Positions 1 to 10,225 of a stretch of 64,000 bases of DNA are shown piece after piece. The notes under the pieces are model-generated. The model was not told the origin of the DNA. It did no database searches and saw only the letters and a list, made by a program, of their open reading frames with translations. The first letter of the stretch is position 1; each line of letters begins with the position of its first letter. The position numbers were made by a program, and so were the translations under genes. Location of the stretch: the NCBI GenBank assembly GCA_010015745.1, contig ML978165.1, positions 1 to 64,000 of the forward strand. The letters run 5' to 3'. Source of the DNA: Setomelanomma holmii (Eukaryota > Ascomycota > Dothideomycetes > Pleosporales > Phaeosphaeriaceae).

Positions 1-75
1 AGCTAGACGTTGTTCTCTCAAAGCTAGATGTGCAGCTGCGTACGCCTTCACCAGCTGCTCTGCTATGGGTGTTTT

Positions 76-101
76 TCGAAATACCAGTTACCACCTGGAT
101 C
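76..101 (+). repeat. left arm of 26-bp inverted repeat
   Basis: This 26-base arm is the exact reverse complement of 348-373, with a 246-base spacer between the arms. The match ends abruptly on both sides. It could be a foldback element or the remains of terminal inverted repeats, but I see no clear target-site duplication and no transposase frame. Confidence 0.85.
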
Positions 102-347
102 TGGCATAGGTCGATCCTGCGCAGGAGTACGTCCTATACTGCCTGCGTATACACGCCAAGCTTAGCCAAGGCCTCAAGATCTAGCGCCCTCATCAAATCT
201 GTGAACCTTCACACCCCTCTGCACGCTAAGCAAGAGTCATTACCTATAGATTTCTAAGGCGATTAATTAATCGTACTAAGGCCTTGCATTCTGGAGATTT
301 GCACGAGATTTGGAGCTTATACGGTGGTAGTGCATCAAAACCGAGCC

Positions 348-373
348 GATCCAGGTGGTAACTGGTATTTCGA
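348..373 (-). repeat. right arm of 26-bp inverted repeat
   Basis: Exact reverse complement of 76-101. See the left arm; the spacer between the arms has no coding content that I recognise. Confidence 0.85.
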
Positions 374-676
374 GAACCATAATAGCCGAAGTGGCTCCGT
401 CTTTTACGATTCAACACAAATCGAGTACCCCGAGCTTCGCCAACTTGAGCATAGGTACTGTGATACTCTATCATCCTGTAAGGTTCGTGTAGTAGTCCTG
501 AATACCATGATCGCTTGATAGGTATCGCTTAAGCAATCGCCTCTCTTTACAGCACAGAGATAGCATCATAACCCTTCATCACAGACTTGATATATGCAGC
601 AGGACACCAACGTGACATTCATTTCAGATTCATTGCACGCTTCATACATCCTTTTCCAGGCTCTCATCAAGCGCAT

Positions 677-2219
677 CTACACCCAGTGCTGATACCTCTT
701 CGTCTTCTGAAACGCCTCCTTCATATGCCCATACCTCTCACTCCTCTTCTGCGCCGCCGTCGCATTCCTCGGCGGGATACCCTCCCAGCTAACCGCGTAC
801 TTGGCAGTCATATGCGCAATCGCGCGGGTGAATTCAATCCACGCCTCCAAATTCAAGTTGTTGACAGTATCACCGTCCTCGTGGTAGTTGACATCGTACG
901 GCACACCCGCACCACCGCCAAACATTTCAAATTCCTCTTGCGTCTTGATACCCTCGGCACCACCCGCGATTCCACCAGCAGCGATGCCGGCTTCGAGAAA
1001 GGGACCATAGTCAGAGCGACCATCGAATTCGATCTCGGTGTGGTTCAGACCGATACTGTCGAAGTAGGCTGCGAATTCGTGCTCGGCTTCGGCCGATCCG
1101 GTAGGGCCGGTGAGGTTGTATGCTGAACCATCGCCATCGTAGATCTGGTAGGCGAAGTTGGGCGAGGCCATCATGTCGAAGTCGAGAAGGAGGCGGATCT
1201 TATCCTTCTCGGCTTGGGTGAGCTGCTTGACGTAGTACTCTGCGCCGAGCAGACCGGCTTCTTCGGCAGTCCACCAGGAGAAGCGGACGGCGTTGTTGAC
1301 GGTGAAGTTGGTGAGCCGGATGGCGATCTCAAGAAGGGAGCACGTGCCGGAGCCGTTGTCATTGATGCCTGGGCCGGCGGTGACGGAGTCGGAGTGTCCA
1401 GAGACATGGATGACATTGTCGTGATCGCCCGCCTTGGTTTCAGCGATGACGTTGTAGGTGGTTGCGAGTTTGGCTTCTGAGCTCAGGGCGACATTGATGG
1501 TGACGCCGGCTTCGACTTGGGCAAGCAGAGCTTCACCCTGGCCTTGTGTGATGCCCACAGTAGGGACGAAGGGCTTGGCTGGGTCTGGGAACACTTGAAG
1601 AGAGTAGCCTTTAAGAGTGCCCTCAGCATTGTTGACCGCAATAACGGCGCTGGCGCCCTTGGCAGCAGCAAGCTGGACTTTGATGCCAAAGGAGCATGTG
1701 CCACGAAGGATGAGCGCAACTTTGCCAGTCAAGTCTTCAGTGAAGTCTGCCTCTTCGCAGCCGAGGTTGGGAATGGCCACAAGTGTTCCGTTGGCGTTAC
1801 CCGCTGGTGCAAGTGTGGTTGCATACGCCTCAACAGTCTTGTTGTTCGCAGTCAAAGTGGCGTTGATGCCAACGCTGAGCTCGACGCCTTGCAGCGCGAC
1901 ATCGTAATAGGTTGTGTCCAGGTTGCTTTGGATCCATGCAACTGTGGCTTCGTGACCGGGGCTACCAATGACGCGATTCTTGCCTGGCGTGGAATACGCA
2001 ATTTCTTGGAGCTTCTCTGCTTTCGCAAAGAGGTTGTCGATATGCAGTGTGTCAATGAGAGCTTGCTGCGCTAAGGGTTAGCATGATTTCGGACGGCAAG
2101 AGTACGGAAGAGCATACCGAGCTGACTGTCGTCTTGTACTGACGGGGCTGAACAGCAGCAGCGTTCACTGTGACCGCACCACACGCAGCCAGCGCTGCAA
2201 TTGACTTGAAGATGGCCAT
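677..2219 (-). CDS. M28 aminopeptidase with PA domain (aminopeptidase Y / APE3-like)
   Basis: Two exons, complement of 2118-2219 and 677-2065, with a 52-nt GTATGC...CAG intron; 496 aa. The first 20 or so residues (MAIFKSIAALAACGAVTVNA) form a signal peptide. A protease-associated domain (about residues 120-225) is followed by a zinc peptidase domain. Visible zinc/catalytic elements are GHSDS (His258), NDNGSG (Asp270), AEEAGLLG (Glu302/Glu303) and, near the C terminus, YHEDGDT (His about 430). In this family two zinc ions cleave N-terminal residues from peptides, in the vacuole (yeast Ape3) or secreted. The extracellular leucine aminopeptidase Lap2 of moulds is the close alternative, and targeting cannot be decided here. 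The start is fixed by the signal peptide and splice phase. Confidence 0.9.
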
Positions 2220-3444
2220 GTTATAGCTTCTCTTGCGTCTGAGGTCTCTCAGAAGAAATTGAACGAAGTGACGCCGTTCAGTCTGCAGGCCCGCCCTGGC
2301 ACTTTATACTTCCCAGTAGCATCTTGCATCCCAAATTGCTGTCCCCTACCACGCACCCAGCACCCGCAGACCAGGAACTTCATCGTGCTGACGTCGCACG
2401 CCGCAGCTCACAATGGAAGCTCGCAGCGACGATGCTCTACACACCTGCCGGATGGGTAAATAGCTTCAATCCACGAACACGAGGATGCGCGCCTTCCCGC
2501 CAATGGGAACGCGTCAGAGACCGAAAGAGCCCAAGAAACCATGCAAAGACGTGATAAGATGCCTTGGCATGCTTCGCCGTTGGAGAGGGCCAAGAGCCGC
2601 TTCACCTTGTCTGTGATGCAGGAACCGAGCGCGGGCGGCCTGGATGGCGGAATGGAGTCGCTTTGGTCTTGGACGGAATTAGCGCGTGAATGAGCCGCGG
2701 GAATCTCAAGGATGCTGCTGCCGACGACCATGATCCTGCTTCCTCACATGCAGCATCAGCTTCCATCTTTCGACGTTCGAGGCGTCCTAATACGTATACT
2801 AATCCATGGAGGTTGTCGCGACATTTCGCATGAATCATCCTACACCACCTTTCTGAGCACAGTGCCGCTCAACCCGCTTGTATCCATGTCCATACGTGCT
2901 CCTACATGTGGGTTCTCGCGCATATGATGCTGCACATGTCACCTTCCAGCAACTCTTTCAATTCCTGAAAGAAAACAGTAAAGTTTCGGAGATGATCTTT
3001 TGTCTCTTTCGGTTCCGGAAAGGCGCGATTTGGGGAGTACGGCCAATGGTCAAGATACTCGTTCTCGTAGATGACACTGCAGGTTCTCATACACGATGAA
3101 TCAAGGCAGGGCCAGACGTCTCGAAGCAAGTCAAAAAGAGCGTGGAGTGCCAACTGTTTAAGGTGCTGAGTGGTTACAGATGAGCATCGCCCGCGGTTTT
3201 CAACACCCATACTTGCTCAGCGGTCTCCGTCTTGTGTCTGATCATGCGGAATGGTAGAGTGTGTCCAAGGAAGCTTGCAGATGGCGAGATGGTATGGCAG
3301 ATGTCGTCTGTCCTTCACTACGCATCGCATTGTTTTTCTCCTTCCTCACCAACCCAAGCGTGTCCGTGCTCTCTTGGCGGCCACTGACGTCGACCTCATT
3401 TCACTACAAATGCCTTCTGTCTCTCGTCACGCTTCTGCTTCCAC
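2220..3444. other. intergenic region between aminopeptidase and the tandem family
   Basis: Contains the aminopeptidase promoter on the left and the upstream region of tandem copy 1 on the right. No gene or RNA recognised. Confidence 0.55.
2303..2308 (-). promoter_or_regulatory. TATA box of aminopeptidase gene
   Basis: TATAAA on the minus strand, about 84 nt upstream of the aminopeptidase start codon, a normal place for a fungal core promoter. Assigned by sequence and spacing only. Confidence 0.45.
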
Positions 3445-4404
3445 ATGACGACGGACGTAAGCAACGGACCGAGCACAACTACGTGCGATCACGGTCATGA
3501 TCTGGCGCAGTTGCCGTTCCTGGTGCTCTTGCACGATCTCAATCCATACATCGACGATGTGCTCACGCAACCGCGATTCGACCGCTTTCTCGACCTACCC
3601 ATGGAACTGCGCTGCAAAGTCTACGAACAGTACTTCCTCGACAATGTGCAATCTGTCACCTGCAAAACCTGACCGACTCTCCGTGTCTCTGTGTCGCTTC
3701 TCAAGGCTACCTCGAAAAAAAGGACTGTTCCGAGCTTTGTGCCGAATCTCTGCTTTATCAGCAAGGCACTTCAAAACGAATTCCTCTGTTGCTTGCTTGA
3801 GCCTATGGAGTTCCATTGCGAGGATATCGCAGCAGTCGTATACCTAATCCGCCGCATATATCATAAAATGGACATACTCTGTATGGTCGACAAGATCCGG
3901 AAGGTACGCGTCGACTATGCCAATGTTGGGCGGCATCGGATCCTCTGTCGTCGATCTTACGAAACGCTTGCCCACGAGTATGCCGGCATGAACGAGCCTT
4001 TCAGCAGCTTCCTACCAGTGTTCACACGTGTTCGCGAGCTCTGGCTGACCTTTCACGTACCTCTGATCTCGGAACACGTGCAAAATGGCTCATCAGTGTC
4101 GAGGTCACTTCGTGCCGTCCCTATCGCGAACTATATCGTGGGATTCAACAGCAATTTGATTCTTGAATTGGCTGAGCTTCCAAAGCTCACAATTGCTGGT
4201 ATATGCGGCTGCCAAAATTGCAGCGACCAAGTCATCCGTAGCGGGGTCTTCACACAAGGCGATGAAGACATGGAGTCTCTACGAGCTGTTTCTGAGATCA
4301 GTCGCCAGATCAAGGACGGGACAAAAGAACAAGGGCGCGAGATTGAGGTCAGGACTTGGTTATTGTATGGAAAAGGAATGTTGGAAGAGACTGTACTGTG
4401 CTAA
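3445..4404 (+). pseudogene. tandem F-box-like family, copy 1 (one in-frame stop)
   Basis: First of five same-strand paralogues. The frame starts at ATG 3445 and runs to 4404 (319 codons), broken only by TGA at 3670-3672. The family pattern is present: LNPYIDD, then LPMELRCKVYEQYF (F-box-like first helix), PSFVPNLCF, VRELWLTF and a C-terminal REIEVRTWLLYG. At the stop, copies 4 and 5 have Trp (CSSWP, CTTWW), so TGG to TGA is likely. After the stop the frame continues unchanged in conserved sequence, which argues against an intron. Function is unknown; fungal proteins with an LPxELRxxIY start are often annotated as F-box-like. It could be expressed as a 75-residue stub or be silent. Confidence 0.7.
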
Positions 4405-4946
4405 TCTGGCTCATCCACTGCGTTCTTTTTCTGGCTCGGGCGGAACGCAACCAAGGGAATGCCGAAGTAAGGATCCGTCTTCAATACAACTCTGTATATT
4501 AATAGGGCCTCAGATATGTGAACAAAGGGCCACCTTCAAATGATCTGTCGCCTTCTGGATGCTCCTTACTTTTCGTTGTGATTCGAAGCTGCAGATCGGA
4601 AATTGGGGCGCGAGAGTGATACCTGATCATATGGAATCTGCTCACTTGAACCTCACAAGAGACGGGAAAAGTTCCGGAAGGTTTCGTTGTGGCAAGACTT
4701 TTTGCCAATGCCCTAGCCCAGCGAACAATAATAAGACGAAGCTACTCGACCAAAATTCTGTCATAGTGGCGGTATAAATGCGGCGACCGTCCAAGACACC
4801 AAGACAGGTGATCGTGAAAGCCATAAGATCACTCTCCACACCATCTACGTCAATTTCTACCGACCCGAATCTTCAAAAGCTGCACTTTCACTGTCGAAAA
4901 GTAGTCAACCTCCAATCGCTCAACTTCGCGAATGCAATCGCTAATC
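4405..4946. other. spacer between copies 1 and 2
   Basis: About 540 bases without a recognisable gene; probably 3' sequence of copy 1 and promoter of copy 2. Confidence 0.5.
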
Positions 4947-5859
4947 ATGGCAACCACGATTGCTGCGCCCTCCGCTGCCACCGGGCCGGATGCCTTCCTC
5001 ACTTTGCTGCGTGATCTCAACACCTATTTCGACGACAGTCTCGCAGCGCCTTTCCACCGCTTCGTCGATCTTCCGATTGAACTCAGGTTTCGCGTGTACG
5101 ATTACTAGTTCCAAGACCGCAAGGACTCTGCAGTTTGTCGCGACTGGCCCGACTTCTCTCCATCGCATACCATTCACGAAAATTCCGAGGATGCGCTTAC
5201 CGTCAAGTTGCTACCGCCGATCTGCCTGACGGATCGTATCATCGGCAGGGAAGCAACTGAACATCTGGTGAGGAAAGGCGGGATCACCATCACGGGTATT
5301 CCCGGTTATCGTGAATCACAGAATCTTTGTCAAGTTCGATGCGATTTGCCGCCGAGTGCGCGTCTCTCTGCAGCACCACCTACAAGCTCTTCGGTTAACA
5401 AATACCAATATGCAACGCGGGCGAGTCCTGGAGCCTCGAGGCAGCCGTCCGATTGGGTTCGTCGACCAGGCTGTGAATGCCAACGTCTCCACCACGGATA
5501 CGCTCATGTCGTCATATTTCGACAACCTTCGGAAGCTCTCCATCACGTTCTGGACTCCAAAGTGTCAAGGAAAGCTTAGCGAAGACGGTCGCGTCACATC
5601 GGGCAAGTGCCGAACGGCTCCCATAGTCCAGTTCCTTGAGGACTTCGGCATACACGCACTCCTCCGCTTGCGCAAGTTGCAGAAACTTACATTGAGGGGA
5701 AGGACGACCTCATCTTTGTTGGAAAAGGATGGTCCAGCTTTGGACGACAATGCGGAGCAGCTGTATGCAATCGCACAGCTGGGCTACAAGCTCAAGGATG
5801 GCTTCCGGTCCAGGGGTCAAGTCGTCACCATACACATTCTCTTCATGTACAAGGATTAG
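4947..5859 (+). pseudogene. tandem F-box-like family, copy 2 (stop plus frameshift)
   Basis: Begins at ATG 4947 with DAFLTLLRDLNTYFDD and LPIELRFRVYDY, then TAG at 5106-5108 replaces the Tyr that all other copies have before Phe. The frame resumes (FQDRKDSAVC, LLPPICL) and then shifts by one between about 5270 and 5320. The C-terminal half (FVKFDAICRRVRV, LRKLSITFWTPK, VVTIHILFMYKD) lies in the +1 frame and ends at TAG 5857. The net length is not a multiple of three. This is the most damaged member and surely a pseudogene unless the assembly is wrong here. Confidence 0.75.
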
Positions 5860-6657
5860 TGCGAGCAGGAGTTCCTTGAGTAGATGGTTGCGGAACTTCC
5901 AAGAGTGCTAGGTTGAATGGATCTTGAACGTCGATAGACACAGTGAGCCGGACATGTCTTGGGTACATTTTTCCTCTCGCAGGACATGGAAAGTTGGAAA
6001 CATGTCTGAATTTTTTGAGACTGCAACTCAACAACGCCTAGAAGTTACTGGTACAACTTAGGATTGGAGTGAGAGCTGGATATCTTCACGACGCTGCAGG
6101 CTTAATTCTGGAATCTAGCATGCTGCACGGATCTATTGGTGCTGACGTTGTGCTTCCTTCCACGTTCTTACTTCCGACTTCTTATGCCCCATAAAAGGCT
6201 GCTACATGTTGCCCATTAACAGAGAGCTTTAGCCTCCAAATGGGTGATCGCACGCTTATCACACCAGCCAATTGTGTCTTGGTGTCCTTACGAAAAGGCC
6301 TCCGCGTCGGTCGTTAGAAAAGCGCACTTATAGGACAGGTGACGGAAAGGCTTTGAGCATTCGCCAGGAGTGCCACTACCAGCAAGATCGAATACACTGC
6401 AAGATACAAATACCATAGCAAAAATGCCGTGCACGCGATTGCTTCCTGGCCTTGATGATCTCGATTCCTTTTCTGCTTGAGTCACATTGACTTCTCTTTA
6501 ATGATGATGTTTTGGATTCAGCGGTCCTTGCACACTTGCTTTTCACCTTCACTTCATCACTAGTATATCACTCTCCCCGTTGACCTCTAAGGCACCAGTC
6601 TTGTACTCGAAGCATACCACAATAACGGCAACCCTCAAACATTACTTGGGGATCGAT
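5860..6657. other. spacer between copies 2 and 3
   Basis: About 800 bases with no recognisable gene or RNA. Confidence 0.5.
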
Positions 6658-7530
6658 ATGGCGATCAGTGCGGCTATTACTCAAGATGCTGGTCCTGGAA
6701 TGGCATTCCACACATTCTCCGGGCTGCCTCTCGAGCTGCGATACAAACTCTACGAACGCTACTTCTCGGCTGACGAAGAGACTATCGCGGGCCGTTCATG
6801 GCCGCTTATCCCAGTCGAACTTCGTGCCAGCGATTGGCGCAGCCCGAGAACAAGGCTGAGTCGCCTCCTGCCCGACCTGTGTTTCGTCAGCAAGACGCTG
6901 AGGACTGAGTCGCTAACACACCTGATGTTGCTGGCGACTCTCGAGCTGTTCCCGTATTCTGAACCTCCAATTATTGAGCTATTTCTCGCAAAGTTGACGG
7001 CAGTGTCGGACATCCACATCCTCTCGAGGGCGAAAAGAGTCAAGATTAATGATGCCAACAACACACTAGGCTCTCATTTACACAACCACGAAACTCGAGA
7101 TGGGCCGGCACACAAACGATCAGCAGCGTCGAATCTGGCTTGCAGCAAATTAATCACGCATTTCATTGGCGCACGGGAGCTTACACTCTGCTTCTATGCA
7201 CCATGCGGTGATGCAGATATCGCACCCCATGGAGATGTTGCTTTGAACATTGCCGGTTTTCTCGAAGGCTTCGACGTTGGCTGCATCATACAGCTCAGCA
7301 GCATTGAAGCGATCATCATGCGAGGCGCTTGAAGCTACCATGCTCGACGACATCATCCACGTTACGACATGATTGCATTGACCGCTCCTTATAACGACGT
7401 TGTTGATCATCTCTTCCCACTGTTGGAACTTGGCCAACAATTGGGAAGGGTTCTTGCTGAAAAAGGGAAGGTGGTCAAGGTCAAGATTGAGCTGCAGTAC
7501 GAAGACCAGATTGACGAACACGATCTTTGA
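6658..7530 (+). pseudogene. tandem F-box-like family, copy 3 (late in-frame stop)
   Basis: ATG 6658 opens a frame with LPLELRYKLYERYF, LLPDLCFVSKTLRTE and ARELTLCFYAPC. It stops at TGA 7330-7332 (224 aa), but the same frame continues without another stop to TGA 7528-7530 and contains the family C terminus (LGRVLAEKGKVVKVKIEL). A CGA to TGA change would explain the break. The N-terminal DAFxxLL...DD segment seen in copies 2, 4 and 5 is lost or diverged. A truncated protein lacking about 65 residues could still be made, so pseudogene status is probable rather than proven. Confidence 0.65.
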
Positions 7531-8056
7531 TTCAAGGTGGACAGGACGAAACAGCGAAATTTTTGGTGCACTGGAAAATGCTGCTCATTCGAACCCTACA
7601 ATGGTCGATGAGATTGTCCGTGAGCAAAGTGCATGGAGTGCTTAACTTCAACGCAAGCTCCAGAGACCTGGGGTTGAAGTTACGGGACGGAAGTCGAACC
7701 TGATTTTGTCATGAACACATCGGCTATCAGAGGTGCGATGAGCTTAGAACAACTCACAGTGGCTTTGTCAAGAAGCTATGCATTCTGCCGTGCCCAGATC
7801 GCATACGACTACGAGCTGCTATTACTTTGATCGAATTATGCTCCCATCGATTTTTTCGTGTTCACCTTGCTCGACGGTGCTCCCTGAAATCGCAAGGTCT
7901 AAAGTGCCATTTGTTGCAGCAGAGCTCACTTTCACCGTCATTCCCATTGGCTGCGCCAGCCTTCGTTGAGCGGAATATCGCGCACGGTCTTGCACAATCT
8001 CGCGACCGATATCGATCCTCGCAACACTTCACGTATCCTCTCCACATGACACCATC
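7531..8056. other. spacer between copies 3 and 4
   Basis: About 525 bases; nothing recognised beyond the presumed promoter of copy 4. Confidence 0.5.
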
Positions 8057-8941
8057 ATGCTCGTCAACGACGACCCCATGCCTGACGCCTTCGGCCAGCT
8101 TCTGAACGCTGTCAATCCTTTCCTAGACGACGCCACTGCACAGGCTGAATTTCACCACTTCGCCGACCGCCCCCAAGAGCTGAGACAGTACGTCGGTGAG
8201 CAGTACTTTGCGGACGATACCACATCTGTAGCTTGCTCCAGCTGGCCAGGGATCGATGGCGCCCCAGCCATCTGCTTTCGGGAGCTTTTCGGAAAGAGGT
8301 GGAGAAAGTCGTCGCCTTTCTTGCCAGGGCTCTGTTTCGTCAATGGCGCCATTGGATCGGAGGTCTCATCGTTTCTATTTGGGTCGGCAGAGTGCTATAT
8401 TGAGACCGAGAGGGCAGCAAAGCTTGTCTTGAAACATGTGAGATCAAGTGTCCCTGCACTTGTACGCAAGCTCTCACTTTCCAACGTCAACAACATTGGA
8501 CGAGGAGACTGCTTCCGATTGCTACGCCTCCCTCACCCACATGGATCGCTGTGGAAAGTCGCATTCCGCAGTAACGAGCTGCAGAGCAGAGCACTGTCAG
8601 CTTTCCCGAACCTGCGCGAATTGCACCTCACTTTTACCACGCCGTGTCAACGCAGTTTTGTACGAGGGAAAGATGTGGATAATCGCCTTCAACCGGTCGT
8701 CTCGATGAAAGACAAATATCTCAGGGCGTTCGACATACAGCCAATCTTGAGCATGGATCGATTCGAAAAGGTCACCTTGAAGGCATTTATTCCTTTGAGC
8801 GACATGGTCAAAAGTGAAGTTGGTGACACCTTCATCCAGGCACCAATGAACCAGATACTGCTCTCAGTCAAACACGGCTTCGAGAAGCAAGGACGCGACG
8901 TGGAAGTGCGGCTCCTCTATGGCGTGGACTGTGAGGTATAG
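8057..8941 (+). CDS. F-box-like tandem family protein, copy 4 (intact)
   Basis: Single-exon 294-aa protein and the only copy with an uninterrupted frame. It has DAFGQLLNAVNPFLDD (residues 10-25), the F-box-like LP motif in altered form (DRPQELRQYVGEQYF, about 33-47), FLPGLCFVN (about 90-98), LRELHLTFTTP (about 190-200) and the C-terminal GRDVEVRLLYG. The central LRxLxLTFxTP strand, shared by all copies, suggests a leucine-rich or beta-strand fold after the helical start. There is no signal peptide or membrane segment. Function is unknown; an F-box-like adaptor role is only a guess, and the first helix is less canonical here (Pro-Gln for Pro-Ile/Leu-Glu; Gly for Tyr) than in the broken copies. 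Confidence 0.75.
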   Translation: MLVNDDPMPDAFGQLLNAVNPFLDDATAQAEFHHFADRPQELRQYVGEQYFADDTTSVACSSWPGIDGAPAICFRELFGKRWRKSSPFLPGLCFVNGAIGSEVSSFLFGSAECYIETERAAKLVLKHVRSSVPALVRKLSLSNVNNIGRGDCFRLLRLPHPHGSLWKVAFRSNELQSRALSAFPNLRELHLTFTTPCQRSFVRGKDVDNRLQPVVSMKDKYLRAFDIQPILSMDRFEKVTLKAFIPLSDMVKSEVGDTFIQAPMNQILLSVKHGFEKQGRDVEVRLLYGVDCEV

Positions 8942-9316
8942 CTAGAGCAATCGTTACACATAGTGTAGTTCTTGGGATTGGCGTGTGGCGTGTGGCGTAT
9001 GTTGCCGGTCCTCGCAATCAGGCGTATGATGGGATCGTCAGGATGAAATCCCAGTACAAGAAGTAGTTCTAATGAATGGAACTATCGCCAATGAATTCAT
9101 CCGTGCCGCTGTGCACGTGCCTCTCTTGCTCGTGAATCTTCTGCCTTCCATACTTGTGGAACGATTTACGCTAGGACTTTACATCACGTACCTCAATCGC
9201 GCTGTTTGACGATTTCTTTGCCTTTCCTACTCCTATTCCTGCAATTGGTAGCTCATCCTCACGTTGCCCTGGAACTTCTCATTCTTCAACGCATCAGAGA
9301 GTGGGAGCACGTCGCC
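8942..9316. other. spacer between copies 4 and 5
   Basis: Holds a short imperfect heptamer repeat (GTGTGGC type) near 8983-9000 and otherwise nothing recognised. Confidence 0.5.
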
Positions 9317-10225
9317 ATGGCCGCCAGCGACGCCTTCTCCGAGCTCTTACATGCGCTCAACCCATACCTCGACGATCAGGAACCTTGTAAATTTCCCTCC
9401 TTCTGTTTTCTCCCTATCGAATTGCGCTACAAAGTCTACGAGGAGTACTTCATCGATGATCGAAAGTCTTTCGCATGCACCACCTGGTGGGCAGAGCTTG
9501 AGCGACGCATCGGAGGGTTTTCTCTTGACAAGAAGAGGGTCTCGACTCCTTTCCTTCCGAGTCTATGTTTCGTCAATCGGCGCCTTCGAGATGAGGCCAT
9601 TTCGTTCTTTTTCAGCACTATCGAAGTCGCATGCACTTCATCGACGTCGGAAAAGGCATACATCTGTGACAAGCTTGAGTCAAGTCGATGCCTTTCTATA
9701 GCGAAAAAGATCCGCAAGCTCGTCTTCATCGACAGCGCCACTTGAAGATGGATTTTCGATATACAGAACGAGCGGAGCGCAGCTGGCGACCGCGATTACA
9801 GCTCAAGCGTTCAGCACAAAACCGAGTAGGGAAACGCACAGCTTCAACGTTTGCTCGCGCAGCTTACGAACCTACGAAAGCTCGACCTAAGCTTCTCCAC
9901 ACCATACCTGGTTGACCACGGTAGCCAAGAGTCTGACAAAGAATCGGATATACCTCAAATTTTCGAGCTCGTACTGAACCAGTACAACTTTGACATCCTA
10001 ACCCGCCCAGCGAGCCTGGAAACGATCAACTTTAGGGTTTACCGCCATTATACAGAAGCTATTGAGCCCAAGGTGCAGGCAGTTCATGTAAACACAATGA
10101 CGGAGCGTGCTGCTCCAGTGGAGAGGGCGTTGGAAACCCTGGGTTGCGAGATGGAAGTCCGCATACATCTTTTGTGTCATACGGGGATGCAAATGATCGA
10201 AGACTACAATGAAGAGATTTTGTGA
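9317..10225 (+). pseudogene. tandem F-box-like family, copy 5 (two in-frame stops)
   Basis: ATG 9317 (MAASDAFSELLHALNPYLDD) opens a frame with the best-preserved F-box-like motif (LPIELRYKVYEEYF) and FLPSLCFVNRRLRDE. TGA at 9743-9745 and TAG at 9827-9829 interrupt it, yet the same frame continues to 10225 with LTNLRKLDLSFSTPY and CEMEVRIHLL, matching copies 1 to 4. Both stops could be single C-to-T changes (CGA to TGA, CAG to TAG). No GT...AG intron fits the gap, and no indel is needed. Translation would stop after 142 residues. Confidence 0.7.

Larger units (their letters stand above)
1..676. other. gene-free left edge
   Basis: No convincing gene is visible; open frames are short and overlap on both strands. 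The stretch carries one perfect 26-bp inverted repeat (arms listed separately) and is otherwise unremarkable. It includes the region downstream of the leftward aminopeptidase gene. Confidence 0.6.

Noticed and set aside
587..1126. 179-codon frame antisense to the aminopeptidase
   Set aside because: Arg/His-rich mirror frame without a domain.
3640..3710. An intron removing the copy 1 stop
   Set aside because: The only GT...AG options lack a GTNNGT donor, and the region aligns as coding with copies 4 and 5.
3445..10225. RIP mutation as the cause of the stops in the tandem family
   Set aside because: The region is not AT-enriched, and TGG to TGA (copy 1) and Tyr to TAG (copy 2) do not fit CpA to TpA; only TAG 9827 would.
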